A stretch of DNA of 18,260 nucleotides from Flavobacterium sp. (GCF_003525665.1 NZ_DQDX01000066.1:1-18260), one strand, 5' to 3'. Positions 5,779 to 12,617 are shown, numbered from the stretch's first letter. Notes: generated from the letters alone by a model not told the origin. Program-made: numbers and translations.

Positions 5779-7195
5779 ATTTTCTAAGTTCCAAAAGTAC
5801 AACATTTTCAACGTGATGCGTTTGCGGAAACATATCTACAGGTCGCACACGAGTAACTTTGTACATTTCGTCCATCAAAGCCAAATCTCTTGCCTGTGTA
5901 GCCGAGTTACAACTTACGTAAACAATTTTTGGAGCGCCAGTTTTCAATAACATTTCTACAACGTCTTTGTGCATTCCATCTCTTGGTGGATCGGTGATGA
6001 TTACATCTGGTTTGCCATGTTGCGCGATGAAATCGTCATTGAAAACGTTTTTCATATCTCCAACATAAAACTCACAATTGGTAATTTCATTGCGTTTGGC
6101 ATTTTCTTTAGCATCGGCAATTGCTTCTGGAACGGCTTCTACACCAATTACTTTTTTAGCTTTTTTAGAAACGAACTGCGCAATAGTTCCAGTTCCGGTA
6201 TATAAATCATAAACAACTTCATTTCCAGTTAATCCTGCAAAATCTCTAGTTATTTTGTATAATTCATACGCTTGGTCCGAATTGGTTTGGTAAAATGATT
6301 TGGCGTTGATAGAAAATTTCAAACCTTCCATTTCTTCCAAAATGTAATCTCTACCTTTATATAGTTTGATGTCTTGGTCGTATAAAGTGTCGTTTGCCTT
6401 GCTATTAATCACATATTGCAACGACGTAATTTGCGGAAACTTCTCATGTATAAAATTCATCAACAACTCACGATTGGCTTTATCATTTTCAAAAAACTGA
6501 ATCAACACCATAATTTCACCAGTCGAAGCGGTTCTAATCATTAAAGTTCGCAACAAACCTTCATGATTTCTTGCATTGAAAAACGTCATATTATTTGCAA
6601 CAGCAAATTCTTTAATCGAATTTCGAATTTCATTAGATGGATCTTCTTGCAAATGACATTTTTCAATATCCAAAATCTTGTCCCACATTCTAGGAATATG
6701 AAAACCCAATGCCGGATTTTTACTTAACGATTGGTCTTCGCTTTTAATTTCGGTTTCGTTTAACCAACGTGTATCCGAAAACCCGAATTCCATTTTATTT
6801 CTATAAAACAATTGTTTCTCCGAACCAAGAATCGGTTCAAAATCAGGCAATTCAATTTTTCCTATACGTTTTAGGTTGTTATAAACTTCTTGATTTTTAT
6901 AAAATAATTGTTGCTCATACTTCATGTTCTGCCATTTGCAACCGCCACAAGCGCCAAAATGTTGGCACACAGGTTCAATTCTATTTTCAGAAAACGAGTG
7001 AAATTTAATGGCTTTACCTTCAAAATACGACTTGCGTTTCTTTAAAGTTTGCACATCAACCACATCGCCAGGCACAACGTTTGGTATAAAAATTACTTGT
7101 CCTTCTGGCGCTTTAGCAACCGAAACACCTTTCGCACCAGCATCAAGCACGGTAACATTTTCAAATATAACTTTGTCTGTCTTCTTTTTTCCCAT
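5777..7195 (-). CDS. rlmD: 23S rRNA (uracil-1939-C5)-methyltransferase RlmD
   Basis: SAM-dependent enzyme that makes m5U at position 1939 of 23S rRNA (RumA/TrmA family), 472 residues. The N-terminal TRAM domain (about 8-65) has the expected GAKGVSVAK and VIFIPNVVPGDVV pieces. Iron-sulfur cluster cysteines are visible at C77, C83 and C86 (CQHFGACGGCKWQ) and C180 (DIEKCHLQ). The methyltransferase domain has DLYTGTGTIAQF for SAM and DPPRDGMH; the catalytic Cys is C429 in VYVSCNSATQARD and the general-base Glu is E463 in HHVEN. All key residues are present. Close paralogues (RlmCD-type) share these motifs, so the exact uridine is inferred. First gene of the unit with DUF6452 and DUF6048; its ATG lies only 4 bases after a perfect -7 element, suggesting a leaderless message. 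Confidence 0.93.
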   Translation of the reverse strand: MGKKKTDKVIFENVTVLDAGAKGVSVAKAPEGQVIFIPNVVPGDVVDVQTLKKRKSYFEGKAIKFHSFSENRIEPVCQHFGACGGCKWQNMKYEQQLFYKNQEVYNNLKRIGKIELPDFEPILGSEKQLFYRNKMEFGFSDTRWLNETEIKSEDQSLSKNPALGFHIPRMWDKILDIEKCHLQEDPSNEIRNSIKEFAVANNMTFFNARNHEGLLRTLMIRTASTGEIMVLIQFFENDKANRELLMNFIHEKFPQITSLQYVINSKANDTLYDQDIKLYKGRDYILEEMEGLKFSINAKSFYQTNSDQAYELYKITRDFAGLTGNEVVYDLYTGTGTIAQFVSKKAKKVIGVEAVPEAIADAKENAKRNEITNCEFYVGDMKNVFNDDFIAQHGKPDVIITDPPRDGMHKDVVEMLLKTGAPKIVYVSCNSATQARDLALMDEMYKVTRVRPVDMFPQTHHVENVVLLELRK

Positions 7196-7199
7196 GAGG

Positions 7200-7207
7200 C
7201 AAAAATA
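7200..7207 (-). promoter_or_regulatory. -7 promoter element almost touching the rlmD start
   Basis: The minus strand reads TATTTTTG, a full TAnnTTTG match, with only CCTC between it and the ATG at 7195. Transcription from it would begin at or very near the start codon. Confidence 0.6.
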
Positions 7208-7345
7208 ATGTATTGGTTTGTTTTTTGGATTGGGTTTTGGAAAATTTTATTTATTTTATGTTTTTATAAAAATTAGTTTCAAAATCAATATCCTAAAATT
7301 TAAAACAACAATGAATAAAAGTATTTTTATAATTTAGCAATTCAC

Positions 7346-7417
7346 TTAATCCCGTTAGGGATTTAATATTGGTAGAAAAATTATTCGATTATACAAAAAG
7401 TCCCGTAGGGACGATAT
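7346..7417 (+). repeat. Left 72-nt unit of the RAYT element, two REP-like palindromes
   Basis: Contains palindrome 1, AATCCC-GTTA-GGGATT (7348-7363), and palindrome 2, GTCCC-GTA-GGGAC (7400-7412), 36 bases apart, and ends GATAT 7 bases before the transposase ATG. It is matched in length and plan by an inverted copy at 7887-7958. Confidence 0.85.
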
Positions 7418-7424
7418 TTAAAAA

Positions 7425-7886
7425 ATGGCAAATACCTATACACAAATACATGTTCAATTTGTTTTTGCAGTAAAATTCCGTAACGGACTAATCCATGCAT
7501 CTTTCAAAGAGGAATTATATCAATATATTTCAGGTATAATCAAAGCTAACAATCATAAATTATTGGCTATAAATGGAATGCCTGACCATTTGCATATTTT
7601 CATAGGAATGCGACCTACACAATCAATTTCTGATTTATTGCAAGATATTAAAGGTAGTTCTTCCAAATGGATAAATGAAAAGAAATTTTTAAAAGTAAAA
7701 TTTGAATGGCAAGAAGGTTATGGAGCATTTTCATATTCCAAATCACACGACAATAATGTCATTAATTACATTCAAAATCAAGAGAATCATCATAAAAAAG
7801 AAACTTTTAGAGAAGAATATCTGAAATTTTTAAAAGTATTCGAGATTGAATATGATGAACGTTATATTTTTAATGAGCCAATCTAA
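7425..7886 (+). CDS. REP-associated tyrosine transposase (RAYT, IS200/IS605 TnpA-like)
   Basis: A 153-residue Y1-type HUH single-strand transposase (PF01797 fold). The start MANTYTQIHVQFVFAVKFR is the usual first strand of the family. The metal-binding HUH motif is seen as DHLHIFIG (H55, H57), and the nucleophilic Tyr is likely Y115 in VINYIQNQENHHK, following WQEGYGAFSYSKS (95-107). Catalytic parts therefore look intact and the length is normal. Enzymes of this group cut and join single-stranded DNA at hairpins; the nearby CCCGTAGGG palindromes are the obvious substrates. The left 72-nt unit ends 7 bases before the ATG and the right one starts directly after the stop. Whether it moves itself or only multiplies the palindromes cannot be told from one copy. 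Confidence 0.9.
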   Translation: MANTYTQIHVQFVFAVKFRNGLIHASFKEELYQYISGIIKANNHKLLAINGMPDHLHIFIGMRPTQSISDLLQDIKGSSSKWINEKKFLKVKFEWQEGYGAFSYSKSHDNNVINYIQNQENHHKKETFREEYLKFLKVFEIEYDERYIFNEPI

Positions 7887-7958
7887 ATATCATCCCTACG
7901 GGATTTTTTTTCTTGAGGAAGTTACTCTTTTACCCAGATTTTATCCCTACGGGATTAA
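7887..7958 (-). repeat. Right 72-nt unit of the RAYT element, inverted copy with two REP-like palindromes
   Basis: Contains ATCCC-TAC-GGGAT at 7892-7904 and again at 7943-7955, 38 bases apart. Read on the minus strand it starts TTAATCCCGTAGGGAT and ends TCCCGTAGGGATGATAT, parallel to the left unit. The first palindrome is followed by eight T residues and may also end transcription of the transposase gene. Confidence 0.85.
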
Positions 7959-7996
7959 TAAAATGTAATTGATAAGAACTTGTGGTTTGCTTTCTG

Positions 7997-8004
7997 TAAT
8001 TTTG
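7997..8004 (+). promoter_or_regulatory. -7 promoter element for the DUF1697 gene
   Basis: TAATTTTG matches TAnnTTTG and lies 42 bases before ATG 8047, just outside the right end of the RAYT element. No -33 TTG at standard spacing. Confidence 0.5.
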
Positions 8005-8046
8005 CAATTATTCGATAAGAGTTAAAAAGATTGATAATTTAAGCAA

Positions 8047-8592
8047 ATGAAACACCTAGCACTACTCCGCGGCATAAACGTCTCTGGACACAACATGATA
8101 AAAATGGAAGCGCTCAAAACTGCGTTAGAAGCCATTGGGTTTTCTAATGTGGTTACTTATATCCAAAGTGGAAATGTCTTTGTAGAAACTGAGGAAGAAA
8201 GTTCTTTTGGCGTTGGTTTCAAAATCAAACAAGAAATCTTCAAAACCTTTGGTCACGAAGTTCCTGTGATTGTAATTGGTAAAAACGATTTGGAGTTGTG
8301 TTTTAAAAACAATCCGTTTCTAAAGCAAAAAGATGTTGATACTAAAAAGTTGTATGTGGCTTTTATTTCAAAAGAATTGTCAAGTTCCGCTATAAACGAA
8401 TTAAAAATAAGCCAATTCAAACCCGACGAAGCCGTAATCGACGGCAACAGAATCTTCATAAAATACGATATCGGCGCAGGAAAAACACGTTTAGACCAAA
8501 AATACATAGAGAAAAAACTAAACGTTACTGCAACCATCAGAAATTGGAATACGGTTACGAAGTTGTTGGAAATGTATGAGGAGGAAGTTTAA
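8047..8592 (+). CDS. DUF1697 domain-containing protein
   Basis: A soluble 181-residue protein. The opening MKHLALLRGINVSGHNMIKMEALK followed by GFSNVVTYIQSGNVFVE is the conserved signature of the DUF1697 family (PF08002), and the C-terminal RNWNTVTKLLEM is also usual. Length is normal for the family. The biochemical role of the family is not established, so none is given. No signal peptide or membrane segment. The gene has its own -7 element and ends in a TAA that is part of an octamer tandem array; there is no clear hairpin terminator before the next gene. Confidence 0.9.
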   Translation: MKHLALLRGINVSGHNMIKMEALKTALEAIGFSNVVTYIQSGNVFVETEEESSFGVGFKIKQEIFKTFGHEVPVIVIGKNDLELCFKNNPFLKQKDVDTKKLYVAFISKELSSSAINELKISQFKPDEAVIDGNRIFIKYDIGAGKTRLDQKYIEKKLNVTATIRNWNTVTKLLEMYEEEV

Positions 8593-8634
8593 AGGTTTAA
8601 GAGTTTAAAAGTTTAAAGGTTTAAAAGTTTAAAA
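8587..8634. repeat. Six-copy octamer array at the DUF1697 stop codon
   Basis: Six consecutive 8-bp units: GTTTAAAG, GTTTAAGA, GTTTAAAA, GTTTAAAG, GTTTAAAA and GTTTAAAA. The first unit contains the last codon base and the TAA stop (8590-8592) of the DUF1697 gene. Each unit holds TTTAAA or a close variant. Confidence 0.9.
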
Positions 8635-8722
8635 GAGGTTTTAGGAAATTTTTGAGTTATAAAACCTATTATTCTATTAGAAATAACAATAATTATATAA
8701 CATTCAAGTCGGCATGATTTTT

Positions 8723-8730
8723 TAATTTTG
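8723..8730 (+). promoter_or_regulatory. -7 promoter element for the osmC-like gene
   Basis: TAATTTTG matches TAnnTTTG, 23 bases before the ATG at 8754. Confidence 0.55.
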
Positions 8731-8753
8731 GTAAAAATCTAAAAAACAACATC

Positions 8754-9164
8754 ATGAAAAGAAATGCAACAGCCCAATGGCAAGGTTCAGTAAAAGAAGG
8801 AAAAGGTTCTCTTACTACTCAAAGTACGACTTTAAACAATACACAATATTCATTCAATTCACGTTTTGAAGAAGGCGTTGGAACAAATCCAGAAGAATTG
8901 GTTGCTGCTGCTCATTCTGGTTGTTTTACAATGCAATTGTCTGCATTTTTAACTGAAGACGGATTTACAGTAGAAAACATCCAAACCAAATGCGAAATCA
9001 ATTTTCTTAATGGTGCAATTGTAGGTTCGCACTTAACGGTTGAAGCAAAAATTCCAGGAATTTCTGAAGAGGATTTCCAAGCTTTAGTTACAAAAGCAGA
9101 AAAAAATTGCCCAATTTCAAAATTATTGAATACCGAAATTACTTCAACAGCTACTTTAGTTTAA
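8754..9164 (+). CDS. OsmC family peroxiredoxin-like protein
   Basis: A cytoplasmic thiol peroxidase of the OsmC/Ohr family, 136 residues, which in studied members reduces organic or hydrogen peroxides with a pair of cysteines. The catalytic cysteines are visible as C57 (HSGCFTMQL) and C119 (KNCPISKLLN), and the activating Arg is R37 in SRFEEG, followed by GTNPEELVAAAHSGCF, typical of the OsmC rather than the Ohr branch. All key residues are intact and length is normal. It has its own promoter and is closed by a strong hairpin at 9185. With katG it is one of two peroxide-defence genes in the window, but they are 7 kb apart and not co-transcribed. Confidence 0.92.
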   Translation: MKRNATAQWQGSVKEGKGSLTTQSTTLNNTQYSFNSRFEEGVGTNPEELVAAAHSGCFTMQLSAFLTEDGFTVENIQTKCEINFLNGAIVGSHLTVEAKIPGISEEDFQALVTKAEKNCPISKLLNTEITSTATLV

Positions 9165-9184
9165 TTGATTTAAAAAGTTAATAG

Positions 9185-9218
9185 AAACCTCATTTCTTTA
9201 TTGAAGTGAGGTTTTTTT
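9185..9218 (+). terminator. Rho-independent terminator after the osmC-like gene
   Basis: A 12-bp stem (9185-9196 with 9203-9214, one G-T pair) with a 6-base loop, running into seven T residues. Confidence 0.88.
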
Positions 9219-9262
9219 GTATTCAAAATAACGTAAATTAGCAAGAAATTAAAAATAGTTTT

Positions 9263-9964
9263 ATGAAAGATAAAGCAACATTTGTGAGTGAAATTTCGGG
9301 TTTAGAATTTCCGACGAAGGAGCGCGTTTGGGGTGAATCAATTCGAATGCCAATTTTGAATTTTCTTAAAGTAGATTATCCCAATTTTGATAAAAGCAAA
9401 TGCATCGCCGATAAAGAACTGAATATTTATCGAGAAAAATACATTTCAAAGTTTTTACAATCGGAAGTAGGTGAACTTTCAGATTTGCATAAAAATGTAA
9501 TAAAATCATTGTCTGATGATAAATCCTTTGTATCTAAAGTTGAAGATGAAGTTGATAATAGAACAATTGGTCAAGTTATAGCTGATAAAGTTGCCGATTT
9601 TGGTGGAAGTTGGACGTTCATAATTTCGTTTTTTATCTTCATTATGATCTGGATAGCATCCAATGTTTACTTGCTTTTAAACAAAGGATTTGATCCCTAT
9701 CCGTTTATTTTATTGAATTTGATTTTGTCTTGTTTGGCTGCGCTTCAAGCTCCGGTTATCATGATGAGCCAAAACCGTCAAGAAGAAAAAGACCGCGAAA
9801 GAGCCAAAAAAGATTACATGATTAACCTAAAATCGGAACTCGAAATTAGAATGCTCGACGAAAAACTAGATCATTTAATCATGCACCAACAACAAGAATT
9901 AATCGAAATTCAAAAAGTGCAAATCGAGATGATGAATGATATTTTAGAACGAATAAAGAAATAA
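9263..9964 (+). CDS. DUF1003 domain-containing membrane protein
   Basis: A 233-residue inner-membrane protein. After a soluble N-terminal part (1-100) comes NRTIGQVIADKVADFGGSW and two membrane helices (about 117-138 and 146-168) with the family signature FDPYPFILLNLILSCLAALQ then MMSQNRQEEKDR, which defines DUF1003 (PF06210). The C-terminal 60 residues are highly charged and heptad-like (EIRMLDEKLDHLIMHQQQELIEIQKVQ), a probable coiled coil. The function of the family is not known; a link to magnesium-transport-like proteins has been suggested by annotation only. It stands alone between a terminator and the promoter region of the rocD unit. A weak -7-like TAAATTAG lies about 21 bases before the ATG. 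Confidence 0.88.
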   Translation: MKDKATFVSEISGLEFPTKERVWGESIRMPILNFLKVDYPNFDKSKCIADKELNIYREKYISKFLQSEVGELSDLHKNVIKSLSDDKSFVSKVEDEVDNRTIGQVIADKVADFGGSWTFIISFFIFIMIWIASNVYLLLNKGFDPYPFILLNLILSCLAALQAPVIMMSQNRQEEKDRERAKKDYMINLKSELEIRMLDEKLDHLIMHQQQELIEIQKVQIEMMNDILERIKK

Positions 9965-9977
9965 AATCCAATTTTTT

Positions 9978-10053
9978 AAATTCCAAAATCCAAACTTGAT
10001 GCTTCAATCTTCAAATTAGATTTATTTAGTATCGTAATTGGAATTTGGAATTT
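9978..10053. repeat. Long inverted repeat with 7-bp periodicity upstream of rocD
   Basis: The left arm (9978-9993) and right arm (10038-10053) pair at 15 of 16 positions across a 44-base loop. Each arm is a pair of heptamers (ATTCCAA/AATCCAA and the complementary TTGGAAT type). The right arm ends 9 bases before the rocD-unit -7 element and supplies its likely -33 TTG. Confidence 0.7.
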
Positions 10054-10062
10054 CTTTTTTTG

Positions 10063-10070
10063 TAATTTTG
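10063..10070 (+). promoter_or_regulatory. -7 promoter element of the rocD unit
   Basis: TAATTTTG matches TAnnTTTG with a TTG at 10038-10040 22 bases upstream. Transcription would start near 10076, giving either a leader of about 80 bases for rocD or a leaderless short ORF. Confidence 0.6.
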
Positions 10071-10076
10071 GCGACT

Positions 10077-10184
10077 ATGGATGATTTCTCTCCACAAGAA
10101 GGAATTGATATTTTATTAAAAATCTGTAACGAGGTCAGATTAAAAAAGAAAAATTATGTCAGTTTTAGAAAAAATCAGCTCTGA
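10077..10184 (+). CDS. Possible 35-residue leader ORF overlapping the rocD start
   Basis: ATG at 10077 lies 6 bases after the -7 element and opens a 35-codon frame: acidic first half (MDDFSPQEGIDILLK), then basic (RLKKKNYVSFRKN), ending TGA 10182-10184, 29 bases inside rocD in another frame. It could be a translated leader or chance. No known family is recognised. Confidence 0.3.
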   Translation: MDDFSPQEGIDILLKICNEVRLKKKNYVSFRKNQL

Positions 10185-11436
10185 AGAAATTATTTCGTTA
10201 GAAAATAAATACGGAGCACACAATTATCATCCGCTACCAGTAGTTTTGAGTAGAGGTGAAGGTGTTTATGTTTGGGATGTTGAAGGTAAAAAGTATTACG
10301 ATTTCCTTTCGGCTTACTCAGCTGTAAATCAAGGGCATTGTCATCCAAAAATTATTGGTGCAATGGTGCAACAAGCGCAAACGTTAACATTAACTTCTCG
10401 TGCTTTTTACAACGATAAATTGGGTGTTTACGAAGAATACATCACAAAATATTTCGGATTTGATAAAGTACTTCCAATGAATACTGGTGCCGAAGCGGTC
10501 GAAACGGCTTTGAAACTTTGTAGAAAATGGGCGTATGAGAAAAAGGGAATTCATGAAAATGAAGCGCAAATAATTGTTTGCGACGGAAATTTCCACGGAA
10601 GAACTACAACTATCATTTCGTTTTCAAATGATGAAAATGCTAGAAAGAATTTCGGACCGTATACGGCAGGATTTATCAAAATTCCTTACGATGACATCGA
10701 AGCGTTAGAAAACGTGCTTAAATCGTCTGAAAACATCGCTGGTTTTCTTGTAGAACCTATTCAAGGCGAAGCCGGAGTTTATACACCAGCAGAGGATTAT
10801 TTGGCGAAAGCTAAAGCACTTTGTGAAGCAAACAACGTTTTGTTTATTGCTGATGAGGTTCAAACAGGAATTGCAAGAACAGGTTCAATATTGGCAGTTT
10901 GCGGAAATTGTACTTGTGAAAATGCTTGTGAAAAACAATCAACTTACGTGGCTCCAGATATTTTAATTCTGGGTAAAGCCTTGTCTGGTGGAGCTTATCC
11001 AGTTTCGGCGGTTCTAGCAAATGACCACATTATGAATGTTATCAAACCAGGTCAACATGGTTCTACTTTTGGTGGAAATCCTATTGCTGGTGCAGTTGCC
11101 ATTGCTGCTTTGGATGTTGTAAATGAAGAGAAATTGTCTCAAAATGCTCGTCGATTGGGTAAAATCTTCAGAGAAAAAATAGGCGAATTTGTTAAAACTT
11201 CAAATGTTGCAACTTTAGTTCGCGGAAAAGGTCTTTTAAATGCTATTGTAATCAACGATACAGAAGAAAGTGATACAGCTTGGAATATCTGTATGAGATT
11301 ACGAGATAACGGATTATTAGCCAAACCAACGCACGGAAACATCATTCGTTTTGCGCCACCATTGGTTATGAATGAAGAACAATTGCTTGATTGCGTTTCA
11401 ATCATCATCAATACGCTAAAAGAATTCGAAAAGTAA
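10156..11436 (+). CDS. rocD: Ornithine aminotransferase (ornithine--oxo-acid transaminase)
   Basis: PLP-dependent class III aminotransferase that moves the delta-amino group of ornithine to 2-oxoglutarate, linking arginine/ornithine breakdown to glutamate semialdehyde and proline. 426 residues. Landmarks: YHPLPVVLSRGEG near the start, NTGAEAVETALKLCRKWAY (109-127), IADEVQTGIARTG with PLP-binding D233 and Q236, the Schiff-base lysine K274 in LGKALSGGAYPVSAV, and HGSTFGGNP (301-309). NYHPLPVV favours ornithine over acetylornithine transaminase. Between Q236 and K274 there is an extra Cys-rich stretch, CGNCTCENAC (C249, C252, C254, C258), which makes the protein longer than most RocD and looks able to bind a metal. 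It is followed 34 bases later by a DUF5362 gene, probably on the same transcript. Confidence 0.93.
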   Translation: MSVLEKISSEEIISLENKYGAHNYHPLPVVLSRGEGVYVWDVEGKKYYDFLSAYSAVNQGHCHPKIIGAMVQQAQTLTLTSRAFYNDKLGVYEEYITKYFGFDKVLPMNTGAEAVETALKLCRKWAYEKKGIHENEAQIIVCDGNFHGRTTTIISFSNDENARKNFGPYTAGFIKIPYDDIEALENVLKSSENIAGFLVEPIQGEAGVYTPAEDYLAKAKALCEANNVLFIADEVQTGIARTGSILAVCGNCTCENACEKQSTYVAPDILILGKALSGGAYPVSAVLANDHIMNVIKPGQHGSTFGGNPIAGAVAIAALDVVNEEKLSQNARRLGKIFREKIGEFVKTSNVATLVRGKGLLNAIVINDTEESDTAWNICMRLRDNGLLAKPTHGNIIRFAPPLVMNEEQLLDCVSIIINTLKEFEK

Positions 11437-11470
11437 TAAACCAACTAACCTAACCAATTTAAATATTTTT

Positions 11471-11926
11471 ATGGAAAACCAAACCAATTTAGAATTAAAT
11501 GCGCAAGCAGAAGATGCCTTAAGAGTCAGTGCCAAATGGTCGATGTTTCTTGCAATTATAGGTTTTATCGGGATTGCATTGATGGGGGTTTTAGCCTTTA
11601 TCATGACAACTGCTATGTCTTCGATTCCTGATGATGTCTATGGTAATTCACCTTTTGGAGCAATGAAAGGTTTTGTTTCTGTAATTTATTTCTTTATGGC
11701 TGCTATTTATTTTGTGCCAGTGTATTATTTATTCAAATATGCCTCTGGTATGAAAGACGCTTTATCTTTTAGAAATTCTGATATGGTTTCTGAAGCTTTA
11801 GTTTTCCTTAAATCGCACCATAAATTTTTAGGAATAATGACTATCGTAATGATTTCATTATATATTTTCGCCGTCATCGGAATGGTAATCTATTTTGCCT
11901 CGATGGCCGCATCTGGTGGAATGTAA
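11471..11926 (+). CDS. DUF5362 family membrane protein
   Basis: A 151-residue protein with three or four hydrophobic helices (about 24-48, 66-88 and 119-146). The N-terminus ENQTNLELNAQAEDALRVSAKWSMFLAIIGF and the centre YYLFKYASGMKDALSFRNSDMVSEALVFLKSHHKFLGI match the pattern of the Bacteroidota DUF5362 group, as far as memory allows. No catalytic residues can be pointed out and the function is unknown. It lies 34 bases after rocD with no terminator between, and is closed by the bidirectional hairpin at 11947. Confidence 0.75.
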   Translation: MENQTNLELNAQAEDALRVSAKWSMFLAIIGFIGIALMGVLAFIMTTAMSSIPDDVYGNSPFGAMKGFVSVIYFFMAAIYFVPVYYLFKYASGMKDALSFRNSDMVSEALVFLKSHHKFLGIMTIVMISLYIFAVIGMVIYFASMAASGGM

Positions 11927-11946
11927 AACCTGTTTTATCAAATAAA

Positions 11947-11981
11947 AAAAAATCCGTTTAGAACTTCTAAACGGATTTTTT
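11947..11981. terminator. Bidirectional terminator between the DUF5362 and CCC-motif genes
   Basis: A perfect 13-bp inverted repeat (11951-11963 with 11965-11977) extended by A-T pairs, with A residues on the left and T residues on the right, between convergent genes. Confidence 0.88.
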
Positions 11982-11992
11982 GTTTAATACAA

Positions 11993-12319
11993 TTAATTAT
12001 TTTGCATCTGTTTTAACATTTCCATCAATTGTTGTTGTTGTTCGATGTCTTTCCCGGTTACTTTCATATAAATGGCATATATTAATACGCATACACTCAA
12101 TCCTAAACTTACAAAGTTTACAATTTTCCAAGTGTTTAAAGAACCTGGACTGTATTGTTCTGGATTTTCTGCTAAAAGTTTCTCTGATTTTCCAGCTAAG
12201 TAAATTCCAATTCCAGATAAAATGACGCCTAGAAGTCCACTTGTACAACAGCATCCAATAAAAGAGGTTAAGCCCAAAATCATTACAGCTTGTTCGTTAG
12301 GTAATTTTTGATTTTCCAT
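11993..12319 (-). CDS. CCC-motif membrane protein
   Basis: A 108-residue protein with two membrane helices (about 12-42 with a small break, and 64-87). Its mark is three cysteines in a row (C23-C25, in SFIGCCCTSGLLG) in the first helix, followed by GVILSGIGIYLAGKSEKLL, as in the flavobacterial CCC-motif membrane proteins. The C-terminal tail is Gln/Met-rich (EQQQQLMEMLKQMQ). Function unknown; the triple Cys could bind metal or be lipid-modified, neither shown. It lies 22 bases downstream of the DUF2752 gene on the same strand, a pairing I recall from other flavobacteria. Confidence 0.8.
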   Translation of the reverse strand: MENQKLPNEQAVMILGLTSFIGCCCTSGLLGVILSGIGIYLAGKSEKLLAENPEQYSPGSLNTWKIVNFVSLGLSVCVLIYAIYMKVTGKDIEQQQQLMEMLKQMQNN

Positions 12320-12341
12320 AAAGTTAAATATTGATTAGTAA

Positions 12342-12617
12342 TTAGTTTAAAATTTTATAAATGTAATTGATTAACATTATCACACCGTTAATTATTGCAA
12401 AATAAATAATGGCTTTATTGTAGTTTCTAGATTTATCAACAAAATGTAAAAATAGAATTATAAAAAAAATAATTAAGGTATAGATTGGAGGAAACATTTT
12501 AAAAGCACCTACAAAATCGCCTTGTAATAACAAATCGATTGATCGTTGTGTTCCGCACCCCATACATTCAACTCCAAAAAGTTTTTTGTTCATGCAAGGC
12601 AACATATAATCTTCCAT
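12342..12617 (-). CDS. DUF2752 domain-containing membrane protein
   Basis: A 91-residue protein. The N-terminal LPCMNKKLFGVECMGCGTQRSIDLLLQGDFVGAF carries the DUF2752 (PF10825) hallmark C-x2-C-G-x2-R-S (C18, C21), followed by two membrane helices (about 42-60 and 68-87). The cysteines and the adjacent Arg suggest a membrane-edge metal or redox site, but the function is not known. The start at 12617 gives MEDYMLPC; the second Met at residue 5 is also possible. It is first in a two-gene unit with the CCC-motif protein and is divergent from the 60-residue membrane peptide gene. Confidence 0.85.
   Translation of the reverse strand: MEDYMLPCMNKKLFGVECMGCGTQRSIDLLLQGDFVGAFKMFPPIYTLIIFFIILFLHFVDKSRNYNKAIIYFAIINGVIMLINYIYKILN

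Larger units (their letters stand above)
7346..7958 (+). mobile_element. RAYT / IS200-like element with paired-palindrome ends
   Basis: A 613-bp element made of one Y1 transposase gene between two 72-nt inverted units. Both outer edges carry TTAATCCCG (inverted on the right, 7950-7958). Unlike classical insertion sequences there is no sign of a target duplication, as expected for HUH transposases. It sits between the divergently read rlmD and DUF1697 genes and damages neither. Confidence 0.75.
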
